A stretch of 64,000 nucleotides of DNA from Xaviernesmea oryzae (GCF_900177415.1 NZ_FXAF01000003.1:1-64000); one strand, 5' to 3'. Positions 17,810 to 26,779 are shown, numbered from the stretch's first letter. Made by a program: numbers and translations. The notes: a model not told the origin generated them from the letters alone.

Positions 17810-18840
17810 GCAGCACCTCCGACTTGCAGCATGACCTTGGTCGCAAGGCGCTCATGAGCGGCTTTGAAGCCGCTCATCGCATCGGCCAGAGGCAGCCGAT
17901 GCGATATCAGCCGGCTCATCATGCTCTGGTTGGCTGCCAGGAACGCTATCACCTTGTCCCAGGCCTGCGGCGGGGCGCGATAGGAGCCGCGGATCTGCTG
18001 ATGCATCCTTACGAGGCTGACGAGGTCGATCTCGGCCGGTCGCGAATGAATGCCAACGACTGTAAAGATGCCGCGTTTCCTAAGGTGCGGAATAGTCGCC
18101 TGTACAAGCGCGGGTACGCCCGCAGCCTCTATGATGGCATCGAAAGGCCCCAGTTTCGAAAGAGCTTCGTCCATCGGGACCTTGGTCGTGTCGACCAGGT
18201 GTTCGAAGCCGATCGCCTGGAGTGCCGTCAGCCTCGGCGCGTCGTCTCGCCCCATGACAACGACATCAGCCCCTTTAGCCCGGGCGAGGACGGCAATTCC
18301 TTGGCCGATGAATCCGGGCCCGATCACCAGGATTTTCTGGCCGGGGCGGACATCCGCGGTCGTCACGGCTTCCTCGCAGACCGTCATCGGCTCGGTCAGC
18401 GCGGCGATATCCATGTCCAGTTCGTCAGGAAGTGCATGGCAGTTGCCATACGGAACGCAGACGAACTCGGTGAAGGCGCCATTGCGGCCGATGCCCACAC
18501 CCTTTCGATTGCTGCAATTGTCCTCGTCGCCTGCAAGGCAGGCAGCGCATTTCCCGCATGTCGTAGACGGTCGAGCAGTGACGCGCGTGCCGATCAGGCT
18601 TCGGTTCACTCCGTCGCCGACATCCGCGATCGTTCCTGAAAACTCGTGCCCGAGCGTGACGGGCATGGCGCTTTCCATGGGCTCGTACCCCGGAGTCCAT
18701 TCGGCGATATGCAGGTCCGTGCCACAGATCCCGGCAGAATGGACGCGAACCAGAACTTCGCCCGGGGGGGCGCTATTGAGCGTCTCGATCGCGCGCAGTT
18801 CCACGCCCGCGCCAGGCCGGACCTTTTGCAGTGCCAACAT
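17806..18840 (-). CDS. Zinc-dependent medium-chain alcohol/polyol dehydrogenase
   Basis: An MDR-superfamily dehydrogenase of 344 residues (threonine/sorbitol dehydrogenase branch). Catalytic zinc ligands are in AGICGTDLH and the GHEFSG motif. Structural zinc cysteines are in CGKCAACLAGDEDNC, and the coenzyme-binding stretch is VIGPGFIGQGIAVLARAKGA. GGAGAAACGAAG precedes the ATG. It follows the ABC permease gene by 30 bases and overlaps the next gene by 4 bases, so it belongs to the transporter operon. It would oxidise a secondary alcohol or polyol with NAD(P). I cannot pin down the substrate. Confidence 0.9.
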   Translation of the reverse strand: MLALQKVRPGAGVELRAIETLNSAPPGEVLVRVHSAGICGTDLHIAEWTPGYEPMESAMPVTLGHEFSGTIADVGDGVNRSLIGTRVTARPSTTCGKCAACLAGDEDNCSNRKGVGIGRNGAFTEFVCVPYGNCHALPDELDMDIAALTEPMTVCEEAVTTADVRPGQKILVIGPGFIGQGIAVLARAKGADVVVMGRDDAPRLTALQAIGFEHLVDTTKVPMDEALSKLGPFDAIIEAAGVPALVQATIPHLRKRGIFTVVGIHSRPAEIDLVSLVRMHQQIRGSYRAPPQAWDKVIAFLAANQSMMSRLISHRLPLADAMSGFKAAHERLATKVMLQVGGAA

Positions 18841-18870
18841 CTTCGTTTCTCCGGAATGTGAAGCCAGCGT

Positions 18871-19716
18871 TTATCCGCGCCAGCTCAGGAAATGGCGTTC
18901 GATCTGACCGATGACGAAATTCACGATCAGTCCGAGAACGGACAGTATGGTGACGCCCGCAAACAGCTTTTCCAGGTCGTAGAGCGAGCCTGCTTCGAGA
19001 ATGTAGGAGCCGACACCGTATTGCGCGCCAAGCATTTCCGCAGCGACAAGCAGGATGATGGCGATCGAGATCGAGACGCGAAGGCCGGAAAGGATGGCTG
19101 GGAACGCACCCGGAAGTACGATCTTGCGAACGATCGACCACCAGCTCAAGCCGAAGCTTTGCCCCATGCGGATCAATGAACGGTCCACGTTGTCGACCGC
19201 GCCATAGGTCGCGACCACCGTTGGCGTGAACGTCCCGAAGGCGATGAGCGCGTATTTCGACATCTCGTCGATGCCGAACCAGATGACGAAAAGCGGGAGC
19301 AGCGCGATCTTCGGAATGGGAAAGAGGGCCGCCACCAGCGGCACGAGGCCGGCTCTCACATAGCTGAAGAGACCGATCAGGACACCGAGCGAGATGCCGA
19401 CCGCGATGCCGAGCGCGGCGCCGACGAAAAGACGCTGGAGCGACGGCAGGAGATGGCGCCAGAGACCACCGGTCTGCCAAAGCTGGACCAGCGTTTCAAA
19501 CACCGCTGAAGGGCGGGGCAGGGTAAGGCTCGAGATCACTCCGGTGCGTGTGCCGGCTTCGGCGATGACGAGCAGCGCAACGAAAACGGCAATCGCCATG
19601 CCGCGCACCGGTATCGGCGAAAAGCCGCCGCCACGAAACGGAACGTGCTTGACGGATACATCCTTCGGCTGTGCGCCAACGACGGGCTGCGTTGAAACCA
19701 TGCTTAGATCAGACAT
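18871..19716 (-). CDS. ABC transporter permease, SsuC/TauC type
   Basis: A 281-residue inner-membrane permease of the nitrate/sulfonate/taurine-type ABC family, with six hydrophobic segments. The cytoplasmic coupling loop is visible as VDRSLIRMGQSFGLSWWSIV then VLPGAFPAILSGLR. The N-terminal ~35 residues are unusually polar for this family, so an internal start (for example the Met of MVSTQ) is possible. It overlaps the ATPase gene by 8 bases. These permeases work with one binding protein and one ATPase, and the order here (binding protein, ATPase, permease) is the common one. Similar systems carry sulfonates, pyrimidine precursors, phthalates and other aromatic acids. Confidence 0.92.
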   Translation of the reverse strand: MSDLSMVSTQPVVGAQPKDVSVKHVPFRGGGFSPIPVRGMAIAVFVALLVIAEAGTRTGVISSLTLPRPSAVFETLVQLWQTGGLWRHLLPSLQRLFVGAALGIAVGISLGVLIGLFSYVRAGLVPLVAALFPIPKIALLPLFVIWFGIDEMSKYALIAFGTFTPTVVATYGAVDNVDRSLIRMGQSFGLSWWSIVRKIVLPGAFPAILSGLRVSISIAIILLVAAEMLGAQYGVGSYILEAGSLYDLEKLFAGVTILSVLGLIVNFVIGQIERHFLSWRG

Positions 19717-20476
19717 CGGCCAGTTCCTTGTCGGCAGCCATCGCTTCTTCGCGCATCAGCTCCCAGAGCTGCTTCTGCTTTTCTTCGAGCACCGTGTCGC
19801 CGAGATGGCGATCGGCCAGCGGGATATCGATATCGACAATTTCGCGGATCCGCCCCGGGCGGCGCGACAGCACGATCACCCTGTGTCCGAGACGCACGGC
19901 CTCGTTCAGATTGTGCGTGACGTAGACGGAGGTGAATGGCTGGCGGGTCCAGAGCGAGATGAGGTCGTCCATCAGGAGTTCGCGTGTCTGGCTGTCGAGG
20001 GCCGAGAGCGGTTCGTCCATCAGCATCACGGCGGGACGGACTGCAAGAGCGCGACTGATCGCGACGCGCTGGCGCATGCCGCCCGACAATTGCTTGGGAA
20101 GCGCGTGGCGGAACTCCGAAAGGCGGGTGCGCTCGAGGACATCCGTGACGATCGCATCCATTTCGCTGCCCTTCAACCCATGGTCTTCGAGGACGAGCTT
20201 GATATTGCCTTCGACCGTGCGCCAGGGGAGCAGGGCAAAATGCTGGAAGACATAGGTCAGCGGGTTGAGACAGTCTTTCGGGGGCTGGCCGACCTGAAGG
20301 ACTTCACCCGAATTGGGGCGTTCCAGCCCGCCCAGAAAGCGCAGCAGGGTGGACTTGCCGCAGCCCGAAGGCCCGATAAGACAGGCGATCTGCCCCTGCG
20401 GAATGTCGAGGGAGATATCCCGCAGGACTTCCACGGCGCCGTAGTGATGAGTGATGTTCTTGAGCTTCAGGTCCAT
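19709..20476 (-). CDS. ABC transporter ATP-binding protein, SsuB/TauB type
   Basis: A 255-residue ATPase with Walker A GPSGCGKS at residues 35-42, Q-loop YVFQHFALLPW, signature LSGGMRQR at 130-137, Walker B MLMDEP at 151-156 and H-loop YVTHNLNEAVRLG. The LPWRTV sequence after the Q-loop is typical of the nitrate/taurine/sulfonate group. It sits between the binding protein and the permease on the minus strand. All sequence elements needed for ATP hydrolysis are intact. Confidence 0.94.
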   Translation of the reverse strand: MDLKLKNITHHYGAVEVLRDISLDIPQGQIACLIGPSGCGKSTLLRFLGGLERPNSGEVLQVGQPPKDCLNPLTYVFQHFALLPWRTVEGNIKLVLEDHGLKGSEMDAIVTDVLERTRLSEFRHALPKQLSGGMRQRVAISRALAVRPAVMLMDEPLSALDSQTRELLMDDLISLWTRQPFTSVYVTHNLNEAVRLGHRVIVLSRRPGRIREIVDIDIPLADRHLGDTVLEEKQKQLWELMREEAMAADKELADV

Positions 20477-20488
20477 GCGGCCTCCCGG

Positions 20489-20511
20489 CGGAGGCCCGTC
20501 GAGGGCCTCCG
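20489..20511 (-). terminator. Intercistronic hairpin after the binding-protein gene
   Basis: A perfect 9-base stem (CGGAGGCCC / GGGCCTCCG) with a 5-base loop lies between the SsuA-like gene and the ATPase gene. No T run follows on the minus strand. As with the hairpin after dctP, its place directly behind a binding-protein gene suggests RNA stabilisation or partial termination that favours the binding protein. Confidence 0.6.
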
Positions 20512-20528
20512 ATCTATTGGCAAGTCGA

Positions 20529-21554
20529 TCAGATCGTCTTGACGTAGGACGTGTCGAAGAGCTGTTCGTTGCTGATGGCGTCCTTGACCATGCCTTCGGA
20601 CTTGAACCATTCCAGCTGCTCGGTGCAGCTCTTGAGCGAAAGAGCCATGCCCTTGTTGATGCGCATCGCGCCTTCGATCAGGTTCTGCTTGGCAACCTCG
20701 TACGGGCTGTCCTTTTCCACGTACTTGTAGACCAGCTTTGCCAGCGCGTCGCGCTCCTCGTCGTTCGAGGTCTTGTCCACGAAGGCGGCGTTGTAGTCGT
20801 CGATCGCCTTGGCATAGGCCTTGATGAAGGATTCCGTCAGCGAGCGGTTGTCCTTGGCATTCTTGGTCGAGGTAAAGGCCGTCGTGACCTGATAATCCGG
20901 CGCGTAGTCCGAAACGAGGCCGATCTTCTTGGCCGCACCTTCGCGGATCATCTTGTTAGCGACATTCGCCTGGATCGCCCAGGCATCGATCTGGCTGGTC
21001 GAGAGCGCACCGACGACGGCGCCGAGCTTCTGCAGCGGCCGCAGCTGAATATCGGCAAGCTTGATGTTGTTTGCGGCGGCGATCTTGTGTGCCATGAAGT
21101 GGAACGACGAACCCGCGGTGGTAATCCCGAAGCTCTTGCCGGCCAGTTTCGAAGGTTCGGTCAGGCCTGCCTCGTAAGCCTTGTTGGACGCGAGGATCAC
21201 CGCACCTACGATGCCCTTTTCTTCCGTCAGAGCGCCGCCGACAATCTTGACCGCGTCCTTCTGGGCGAGGCTGATAAGGCCGCCGCTCATCGCAGTGACG
21301 CCGAATTCCGCATCGCCGGATGCGATTGCAACGGCCATCGGCTGGGCTGCTTCGAAAAACTTCAGTTCGATATCGAGGCCTGCATCCTTGAAGTAGCCTC
21401 GCTCGTAAGCGATGAAGCTCGGCGCGTGGCTGGCAAGGCTGAGGACTGCGAGGTTCCGTTTGTCCGCGGCGCGGGCCGGAAGTCCGAAAGCGGCCGCAGC
21501 GCTGGCGGCGCCCATGGCCATAAGCGTCTGGCGACGGTTCAAGGTCAAACTCAT
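20529..21554 (-). CDS. ABC transporter substrate-binding protein, SsuA/NMT1 type
   Basis: A periplasmic binding protein of 341 residues. The N-terminus MSLTLNRRQTLMAMGAASAA looks like a Tat signal (paired Arg), ending near ARA. The mature part follows the SsuA/THI5-like fold with FIAYERGYFKDAGLDIELK and SGDAEFGVTAMSGG, the usual N-lobe motifs. GGAGGAGATTTAGAAG precedes the ATG. It heads the minus-strand operon. The promoter must lie in the 134-base gap up to 21689, where an AT-rich stretch occurs at about 21615-21660. The ligand is not predictable from sequence; sulfonates, nitrate-like ions and aromatic acids all occur in the family. Confidence 0.92.
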   Translation of the reverse strand: MSLTLNRRQTLMAMGAASAAAAFGLPARAADKRNLAVLSLASHAPSFIAYERGYFKDAGLDIELKFFEAAQPMAVAIASGDAEFGVTAMSGGLISLAQKDAVKIVGGALTEEKGIVGAVILASNKAYEAGLTEPSKLAGKSFGITTAGSSFHFMAHKIAAANNIKLADIQLRPLQKLGAVVGALSTSQIDAWAIQANVANKMIREGAAKKIGLVSDYAPDYQVTTAFTSTKNAKDNRSLTESFIKAYAKAIDDYNAAFVDKTSNDEERDALAKLVYKYVEKDSPYEVAKQNLIEGAMRINKGMALSLKSCTEQLEWFKSEGMVKDAISNEQLFDTSYVKTI

Positions 21555-21688
21555 CTTCTAAATCTCCTCCGTATCGACGTGTAAGCGACGCCGTACCTTT
21601 TGAGTGCCACTCAATTTCCGTGGGCACAACAAACAATGATTATGTCTCCCATGCCTTTAAGGCATTATGACGGAGCCATCCTGTGGCG

Positions 21689-22642
21689 TTAGAGCGCAGC
21701 CTGCGGCAGTGCAAGCTTGCGGGACAAAATCTCGATCAATTTCCGGAGATTGGCGGAATGGGGCCTTCGTCGGTTCCAGAGAACGGAGATCTGGAACCGC
21801 GGCGCGTTTTCGAGAGGCCGTATGACGAGGTTGCTGCCGATCGGACCAAGCGTCGTCAGATAATCCACCAGGACAATGCCCATCTGCTCATTCGCAAGGG
21901 CCAGCGCTGTGTCGGAAAAACGGGCTACCGCCCTGGTGTTGACCTTGACGCCGGCGCGGCTGAGGAAGCTGCCGACAACCTTCTGATGTGCGCCGCCCGC
22001 GGCAAACGCAACAAAGTCGGCGCCCTCCAGGTCCGAGGCCTTGATGATCGTTTGCTCAGCCAGGTGATGGTTCTTGGGAATGCATGCAACCAGATCGGCA
22101 TTGCCGACGACCTCGGCTGCGATCAACGGATGCTCCGACGTTGCAATCGTCACTACGGCTTCGCCCCGGCCGGCGATGAGATAGTCTTCGATCTGGTCGA
22201 CAGGAAGCACGTCGAAAAAGAGTTCGATACCCGGCACTTCGACCGAGAGCGCCCTCAGCGCCTGGGGCACGAGCGCGCGTGCGACGCTAGCTGTCGAGCC
22301 CGTTCGAAAAATGGCGGTTTCACCGCGGGCGATGCGGCCGATCTGGGTTCCGACGCCCGTCAATTGCCGCATCAGCGGATCGATCTCCGCATGGATTTCA
22401 AGTGCTTCGGATGTCGGGACGAGACCGTTGCGATCGCGAACGAAGAGCGCGATCCCGAGAATGTCCTCGATGCGGCGGATCGTTCTGCTCAATGCAGGTT
22501 GGGAAACGTTCAGCACTTTCGATGCGCCGGTGATCGAACGCGCCTGCATGACCGTATGGAACACTTCTATCTGCCGAAGGCTCAGGAGACCGTCGACGGA
22601 CTTGGCCTCCATCGATCCGTCGTCATCATCCTTTTGGGGCAT
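21689..22642 (-). CDS. LysR-family transcriptional regulator
   Basis: A 317-residue LTTR. The N-terminal winged helix-turn-helix shows ITGASKVLNVSQPALSRTIR (about residues 37-56), followed by the linker helix and a substrate-binding effector domain. The gene overlaps the upstream dehalogenase-like hydrolase gene by 17 bases and points toward the SsuABC operon on the same strand. It probably responds to the transported compound or a metabolite of it and controls this operon, the adjacent hydrolase, or both. Confidence 0.92.
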   Translation of the reverse strand: MPQKDDDDGSMEAKSVDGLLSLRQIEVFHTVMQARSITGASKVLNVSQPALSRTIRRIEDILGIALFVRDRNGLVPTSEALEIHAEIDPLMRQLTGVGTQIGRIARGETAIFRTGSTASVARALVPQALRALSVEVPGIELFFDVLPVDQIEDYLIAGRGEAVVTIATSEHPLIAAEVVGNADLVACIPKNHHLAEQTIIKASDLEGADFVAFAAGGAHQKVVGSFLSRAGVKVNTRAVARFSDTALALANEQMGIVLVDYLTTLGPIGSNLVIRPLENAPRFQISVLWNRRRPHSANLRKLIEILSRKLALPQAAL

Positions 22643-23540
22643 CTACGTTTTTTCTCAGGAAGGGGATCAGGAGGTCGAGCATTTCGTTCGCGCTGGTCTC
22701 CTGCAGCAAGTGACCGCCACGCAGGCCACGGCCTTCTATCGTGTCGGCCCAGTCGGCCCAGATGTCCAGCGGTTCTCGCCCTCCGCCGTAACGCCGCCCT
22801 TCCTCCCAAAACAGAAGCACCGGAGCCGAAATGCGGCGTCCCGCGGTCCGATCGGCAAGATCGTCCGCTTCATCGACGGTCGCGCCGGCCCGATAATCCT
22901 CGCACATCATGTGCCGGACCTCTTCGCGATCGAATGCGATGCGATAATCTTCCAGCGCCAGCGGGTGCAGTTTTTTCAGGCCCCCCGCCATCTTGTCGAG
23001 TGTAAGGTCAATCAGGAAGCGGGGATCCGCCGCCAACAGCTTTTCCGGAAGGGGAGCGGGCTGGGCCATCATGAACCAATGCCAGGCGCCCATTCCGAAC
23101 GCCTTGCTCGCACCTTCCCACATTTCCGGCGTCGGCACGACCGTCACGGACACCAGGGCTTTCACCGACTCGGGGAAATCGAGCGCCATCCGATAGGCAA
23201 CGCGTCCACCGCGGTCATGGCCGACCACGATGAAATGGTCGTGGCCGAGTTTCATCATCATCTCGTGCAGGCGTCTCGCCATGCGCCGCTTAGACCCCAT
23301 GCCCTGCGCCGCTCCAGTCAGCCTGCTGTCCCCGTAGCCCGGCAGGTCGGGAACCACGACGGAATAATTCCCCGCAAGCACGGGCGCGATGCGATGCCAC
23401 GTGGCTCTGGTCTGAGGATAACCGTGCAGCAAGAGGACAGCAGGGCCGGACCCGGCGGTCAGGACGGCGAGGTTCGTGTCGCCTGTTTCGACGATCGTGT
23501 CTTCGAAACCCTGGAAAAGTGCGTTTACGTCTCGTTGCAT
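22626..23540 (-). CDS. Alpha/beta hydrolase of the haloacetate dehalogenase type
   Basis: A 304-residue cytoplasmic alpha/beta hydrolase. Unlike esterases, it has an Asp nucleophile: D109 in VVGHDRGGR, with both Arg residues (110 and 113) that bind the carboxylate in fluoroacetate dehalogenase. Other matching blocks are LLLHGYPQT, VPDLPGYGDS, AWHWFMMAQPAPLPEK (the His-Trp pair of the halide pocket, H154/W155) and the catalytic His in RGGHLLQET. The family hydrolyses C-F or C-Cl bonds of haloacetates, and some members are epoxide hydrolases. It lies between two LysR genes and overlaps both by about 17 bases, so all three are one unit. The substrate is inferred from the active site, not proven. 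Confidence 0.8.
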   Translation of the reverse strand: MQRDVNALFQGFEDTIVETGDTNLAVLTAGSGPAVLLLHGYPQTRATWHRIAPVLAGNYSVVVPDLPGYGDSRLTGAAQGMGSKRRMARRLHEMMMKLGHDHFIVVGHDRGGRVAYRMALDFPESVKALVSVTVVPTPEMWEGASKAFGMGAWHWFMMAQPAPLPEKLLAADPRFLIDLTLDKMAGGLKKLHPLALEDYRIAFDREEVRHMMCEDYRAGATVDEADDLADRTAGRRISAPVLLFWEEGRRYGGGREPLDIWADWADTIEGRGLRGGHLLQETSANEMLDLLIPFLRKNVDAPKG

Positions 23541-24466
23541 GGTTTGATGATTCCGTTGGGGAAACTGCTTTCGGTCAAGGCAACGCTGCGAAGAGCGGCA
23601 ATCAGGGTGTCGACGGTTTTCGGCCGGGGACGGAGGCGGCTGGTGTGGACATAGGCCGATATCGACACGCTGTTCTCAATCGGAACCGCCGCCAGCCCGG
23701 CAGTCGAACAATCTATCGCGGAAAAGGCATCCAGTATGGTGATGCCGATCCGCTCTGCAACGAAGGACAGCGCGGCCTCAACGAAATGCACATAGATTGC
23801 GGTGTTCCGGACCGCTCTGCTCCGCTGATAGGTTTCATCGATGTAAAGGCCATGAGTCGTCATCGGACCGAAGGAGATCAGGGTTTCGTCGGACAGGTCT
23901 GCCGGGTTGATCGAGGTCTTTTTCGCCAACGGATGGTCGGAGGGCATGACGCAGACCAGGCCGGCTTCGGCGATTGCCGTCGTCTCGATGACCGGATCGT
24001 CGATCCGGGCAATGGTCGCGACGCATGTCCCGCGCCCGAAAAGCAGGTAGTCGCGGATGTCCCGCTGCGGAAGGGAATCGCAATAATAGGTGCCGGCCGC
24101 GTCCGCCAGTTGCAACCGCCTCAGGGCCTTGGGGATGAGACGCATGCCGATGCTCGGGGTGGCGCCGAAGCGAAAGGTGGAGGCATTGCCGCGGGCGATC
24201 GAATAGATGGAATCCGACAGCATTTCCGCCTGCTGGTGAACGCGCTCGACCTCCTCGAAGATGAGTTGCGCTTCCTGCGTGGCAACGAGCTTCCCGCCGA
24301 TGCGGGCGAACAGCGCAATGCCGAGCTGATCCTCCAGCCGTTTGATGGCGATCGACAGGTTGGGTTGTGAAACGCCCAGATGCCGTGCGGCCGCCGTAAG
24401 GGAGTTGGTCGCCATCACGATCCTGAAAATCTCGATCTGGCGTTCCTTGAGCTTGGGATTTGCCAC
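23525..24466 (-). CDS. LysR-family transcriptional regulator (second)
   Basis: An LTTR with helix-turn-helix LTAAARHLGVSQPNLSIAIK near the N-terminus and a full effector-binding domain; about 313 residues from the chosen start. I prefer the GTG at 24466 (GCGAGGG upstream) to the ATG at 24517, which lacks a ribosome-binding site and would add a 17-residue tail unusual for LysR proteins. The gene diverges from the shikimate-dehydrogenase-like gene at 24575, leaving a roughly 110-base shared control region. That is the classical layout for a LysR protein controlling the divergent genes. It overlaps the hydrolase gene downstream by 16 bases. Confidence 0.9.
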   Translation of the reverse strand: MANPKLKERQIEIFRIVMATNSLTAAARHLGVSQPNLSIAIKRLEDQLGIALFARIGGKLVATQEAQLIFEEVERVHQQAEMLSDSIYSIARGNASTFRFGATPSIGMRLIPKALRRLQLADAAGTYYCDSLPQRDIRDYLLFGRGTCVATIARIDDPVIETTAIAEAGLVCVMPSDHPLAKKTSINPADLSDETLISFGPMTTHGLYIDETYQRSRAVRNTAIYVHFVEAALSFVAERIGITILDAFSAIDCSTAGLAAVPIENSVSISAYVHTSRLRPRPKTVDTLIAALRSVALTESSFPNGIIKPCNET

Positions 24467-24574
24467 TCCGACCCTCGCTTCCCATAAATCCAGTTTATGA
24501 AGTGCACCCGTTTCCATATTGGCGTCAATGGCAGCAAGCTTCTATTTTGCGGTCAAGAAGAGGAGGCTATCGTG

Positions 24575-25390
24575 ATGATAGGCAGCACCACCCGCCTGGT
24601 CGCGATGATCGGTACGCCGATCGCCCAGGCAAAATCACCCCGGAATTTCAACACCCATTTTGCTGCCATGCGTGAAGACCGGGCGATGATCCCGATCGAC
24701 CTGCGGCCGGAACAGGTCGAGGATTTCGTCAGGGCGGTTCGTGGCTGGGACAATCTCGACGGGTTTGTCGTCACCGTTCCCCACAAGACGGTCATTGCCC
24801 GGCTGATCGACGAACTGACGCCGCGTGCGCAATTTCTCGGTGCCGCCAATGTCGTCAGGCGCCACGCCGATGGCCGGTTGTCCGGCGACATGACGGATGG
24901 CGAGGGCTTCCTTCAGGCCGCCAAGGCCAACGGCTTTTCCGCTGAGGGAAAATCGGCACTGCTTATCGGAGCCGGAGGGGCAGGCCGGGCAATCGGCCAC
25001 GCCCTGGCGGAGGCCGGCGTATCGGCGCTGTTCATCAGCGATATCGACGAGGCCCAGGCGGCGGCACTATCATCCCGGCTCGCGGACGCGTTTCCGGATG
25101 TCGTCGTTCGTGCGGGCTTCATTCCGGAAAGAGCATTCGACCTCGTGGTCAATGCCTCGCCTTGCGGCATGGGTGCCGCCGATCCTCTGCCGGTGCCGCA
25201 AGCCGTCATCGAACTCATCGCACCGGATGGTCTTGCGGCGGATGTCGTCACCAGCCCCGAGCGGACGCGGTTCCTCGAACTTGCGGCCCAACGCGGATTG
25301 AAGATCCAGTTCGGACATCAAATGGCCGGGGCGCAGCTTTACGCTCTGGGGCGAGCGATGGGCGTCATCGAGGAGACCCCACTCGCATGA
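24575..25390 (+). CDS. Shikimate dehydrogenase-family oxidoreductase (AroE-like)
   Basis: A 271-residue NAD(P) enzyme of the AroE fold. The substrate-site equivalents are AKSPRNFNTHF, the catalytic Lys in VPHKT, the Asp in GDMTDGEGF and the Gln in GHQMAGAQ. The coenzyme loop is LIGAGGAGRAIGHALAEAG. AGGAGG lies 8 bases before ATG 24575; the GTG at 24572 is an alternative. The SPRNFN loop departs from the canonical SKSPxxHN, and the gene sits in a LysR-controlled pair with a FAD oxidoreductase instead of among aromatic-biosynthesis genes. I therefore infer a catabolic paralogue acting on quinate/shikimate-like or other hydroxy acids. It overlaps the next gene by 4 bases. Confidence 0.85.
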   Translation: MIGSTTRLVAMIGTPIAQAKSPRNFNTHFAAMREDRAMIPIDLRPEQVEDFVRAVRGWDNLDGFVVTVPHKTVIARLIDELTPRAQFLGAANVVRRHADGRLSGDMTDGEGFLQAAKANGFSAEGKSALLIGAGGAGRAIGHALAEAGVSALFISDIDEAQAAALSSRLADAFPDVVVRAGFIPERAFDLVVNASPCGMGAADPLPVPQAVIELIAPDGLAADVVTSPERTRFLELAAQRGLKIQFGHQMAGAQLYALGRAMGVIEETPLA

Positions 25391-26649
25391 CCGATGCACG
25401 GAACGGACGACATGACGTGGTCGTCGTGGGCGGCGGCACGGCGGGCATGAGCGCTGCGGTCTCGGCGGCAAGAACCGGGGCAAAGGTCACGCTGATCGAG
25501 AGATACGGCTTTCTGGGTGGTGCGGCCGCCAACTCGCTGGTGCTCGCCTATTGCGGTTTCTTCCAGAAAGGACCGCAGCAGGTCGTGGCCGTGCGGGGCG
25601 TCGGCGAGCAGTTCCTGAATATTCTTGCGAGCGTCGGCCAGGATGTATCGCCCGTCGTCTCGCGCAGCGGCAACAGGATCATCCTGCTCGACCCGGAAGC
25701 GGTGAAATTCGCCGGCGATCGCCTCGTGGACGAAGGCGGCGTCTCCGTCCTGCTGCATAGCCGGGTCACAGGTGCGACCGTGGATGACGGCCGCATCACC
25801 TCCGTCATCGTCACGGATCATGCCGGAAGCTTCGAGATCAGTGCCAATGCGTTTGTCGATGCAAGCGGCGAGGCGACTCTGGCCGCTCTAGCCGGCGCGG
25901 ACATGACCGTCGACAGCGTCGCCGACCATCCCGTTCAGCCGGCTTCGATGCCGGTCCGGATCGGCGGCGTGGCACCCGGCATCGAGTTCGACCGCGACCG
26001 AATGGCGGATCTGATCGCCGCGCACAACCGGACCTCCGAAACGCCGATCCCGCGGGGCGATGGCGGTGTCATGTTCCGCCTGCCCATCTCCGCCGATTAC
26101 TGGTGGATGACGATCGATCTTGTCACCGACGGTCTGACCGGAGCCGATCTCGGCGCGGCAGAGCGGCAGGCCCGACGCGAAGCCTGGCGCAACCTCGGCA
26201 TCCTTCGCAAGCTGCCGGGCTTCGAGAAGGCCTATATCGTGGCGACAGGCCCGCAAATCGGCATACGGGAAACCCGCCGGCCAAAATCCAGGGAAGACTT
26301 GACCGGAAAAGCACTGGAGCAGGGACAGCGTAGAGACGACGGGATAGGCCGAGCCGCATGGCCCATGGAAGTCCACGACGCGCCGGGACGTGCCCGTTTT
26401 ATCGATATCGGCGGAGAAGGTTTCGCTGACATACCGCCCGGCGCACTACAGGCTGCTGATATCGACAATCTATATCTCGCGGGACGGGCGGCCGGCGCGG
26501 ATTCCATGGCCTATGGCTCGTCCAGAGTCATGGGCACCGCTTTTGCAACGGGGCAAGCAGCTGGAGTGATGGCAGCGCTTAATGTTGACCGCCTGCGAGG
26601 AAGCGAGGCGATCAGGAGGGAACTAGAAGCTCAGAATGCGCTGATTTAA
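25387..26649 (+). CDS. FAD-dependent oxidoreductase (FAD_oxidored family, second copy)
   Basis: A flavoprotein of 420 residues. The FAD-binding motif VVVVGGGTAGMSAAVSAA is near the N-terminus and the C-terminal FAD segment is LYLAGRAAGADSMAYGSSR then GTAFATGQAAGVMAAL. It belongs to the same family as the enzyme at 4414-5769, with parallel motifs such as GIRETRR (against GVRETRR there). The ATGA overlap with the AroE-like gene means the two are translated together, and they probably act on successive steps of one pathway. The substrate is unknown. Confidence 0.85.
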   Translation: MTDARNGRHDVVVVGGGTAGMSAAVSAARTGAKVTLIERYGFLGGAAANSLVLAYCGFFQKGPQQVVAVRGVGEQFLNILASVGQDVSPVVSRSGNRIILLDPEAVKFAGDRLVDEGGVSVLLHSRVTGATVDDGRITSVIVTDHAGSFEISANAFVDASGEATLAALAGADMTVDSVADHPVQPASMPVRIGGVAPGIEFDRDRMADLIAAHNRTSETPIPRGDGGVMFRLPISADYWWMTIDLVTDGLTGADLGAAERQARREAWRNLGILRKLPGFEKAYIVATGPQIGIRETRRPKSREDLTGKALEQGQRRDDGIGRAAWPMEVHDAPGRARFIDIGGEGFADIPPGALQAADIDNLYLAGRAAGADSMAYGSSRVMGTAFATGQAAGVMAALNVDRLRGSEAIRRELEAQNALI

Positions 26650-26779
26650 CCGGCCAACTGGATTAACGCGGCTCAACGATTGGCTCTGCCGATTTTGCGA
26701 TGAGGTTTCAGCCCAATCAACACGGCCACGCATGGATTCCAGCGGGAGCTTCAAGGCGAAACCTGCTGCCAAGTCCTGA

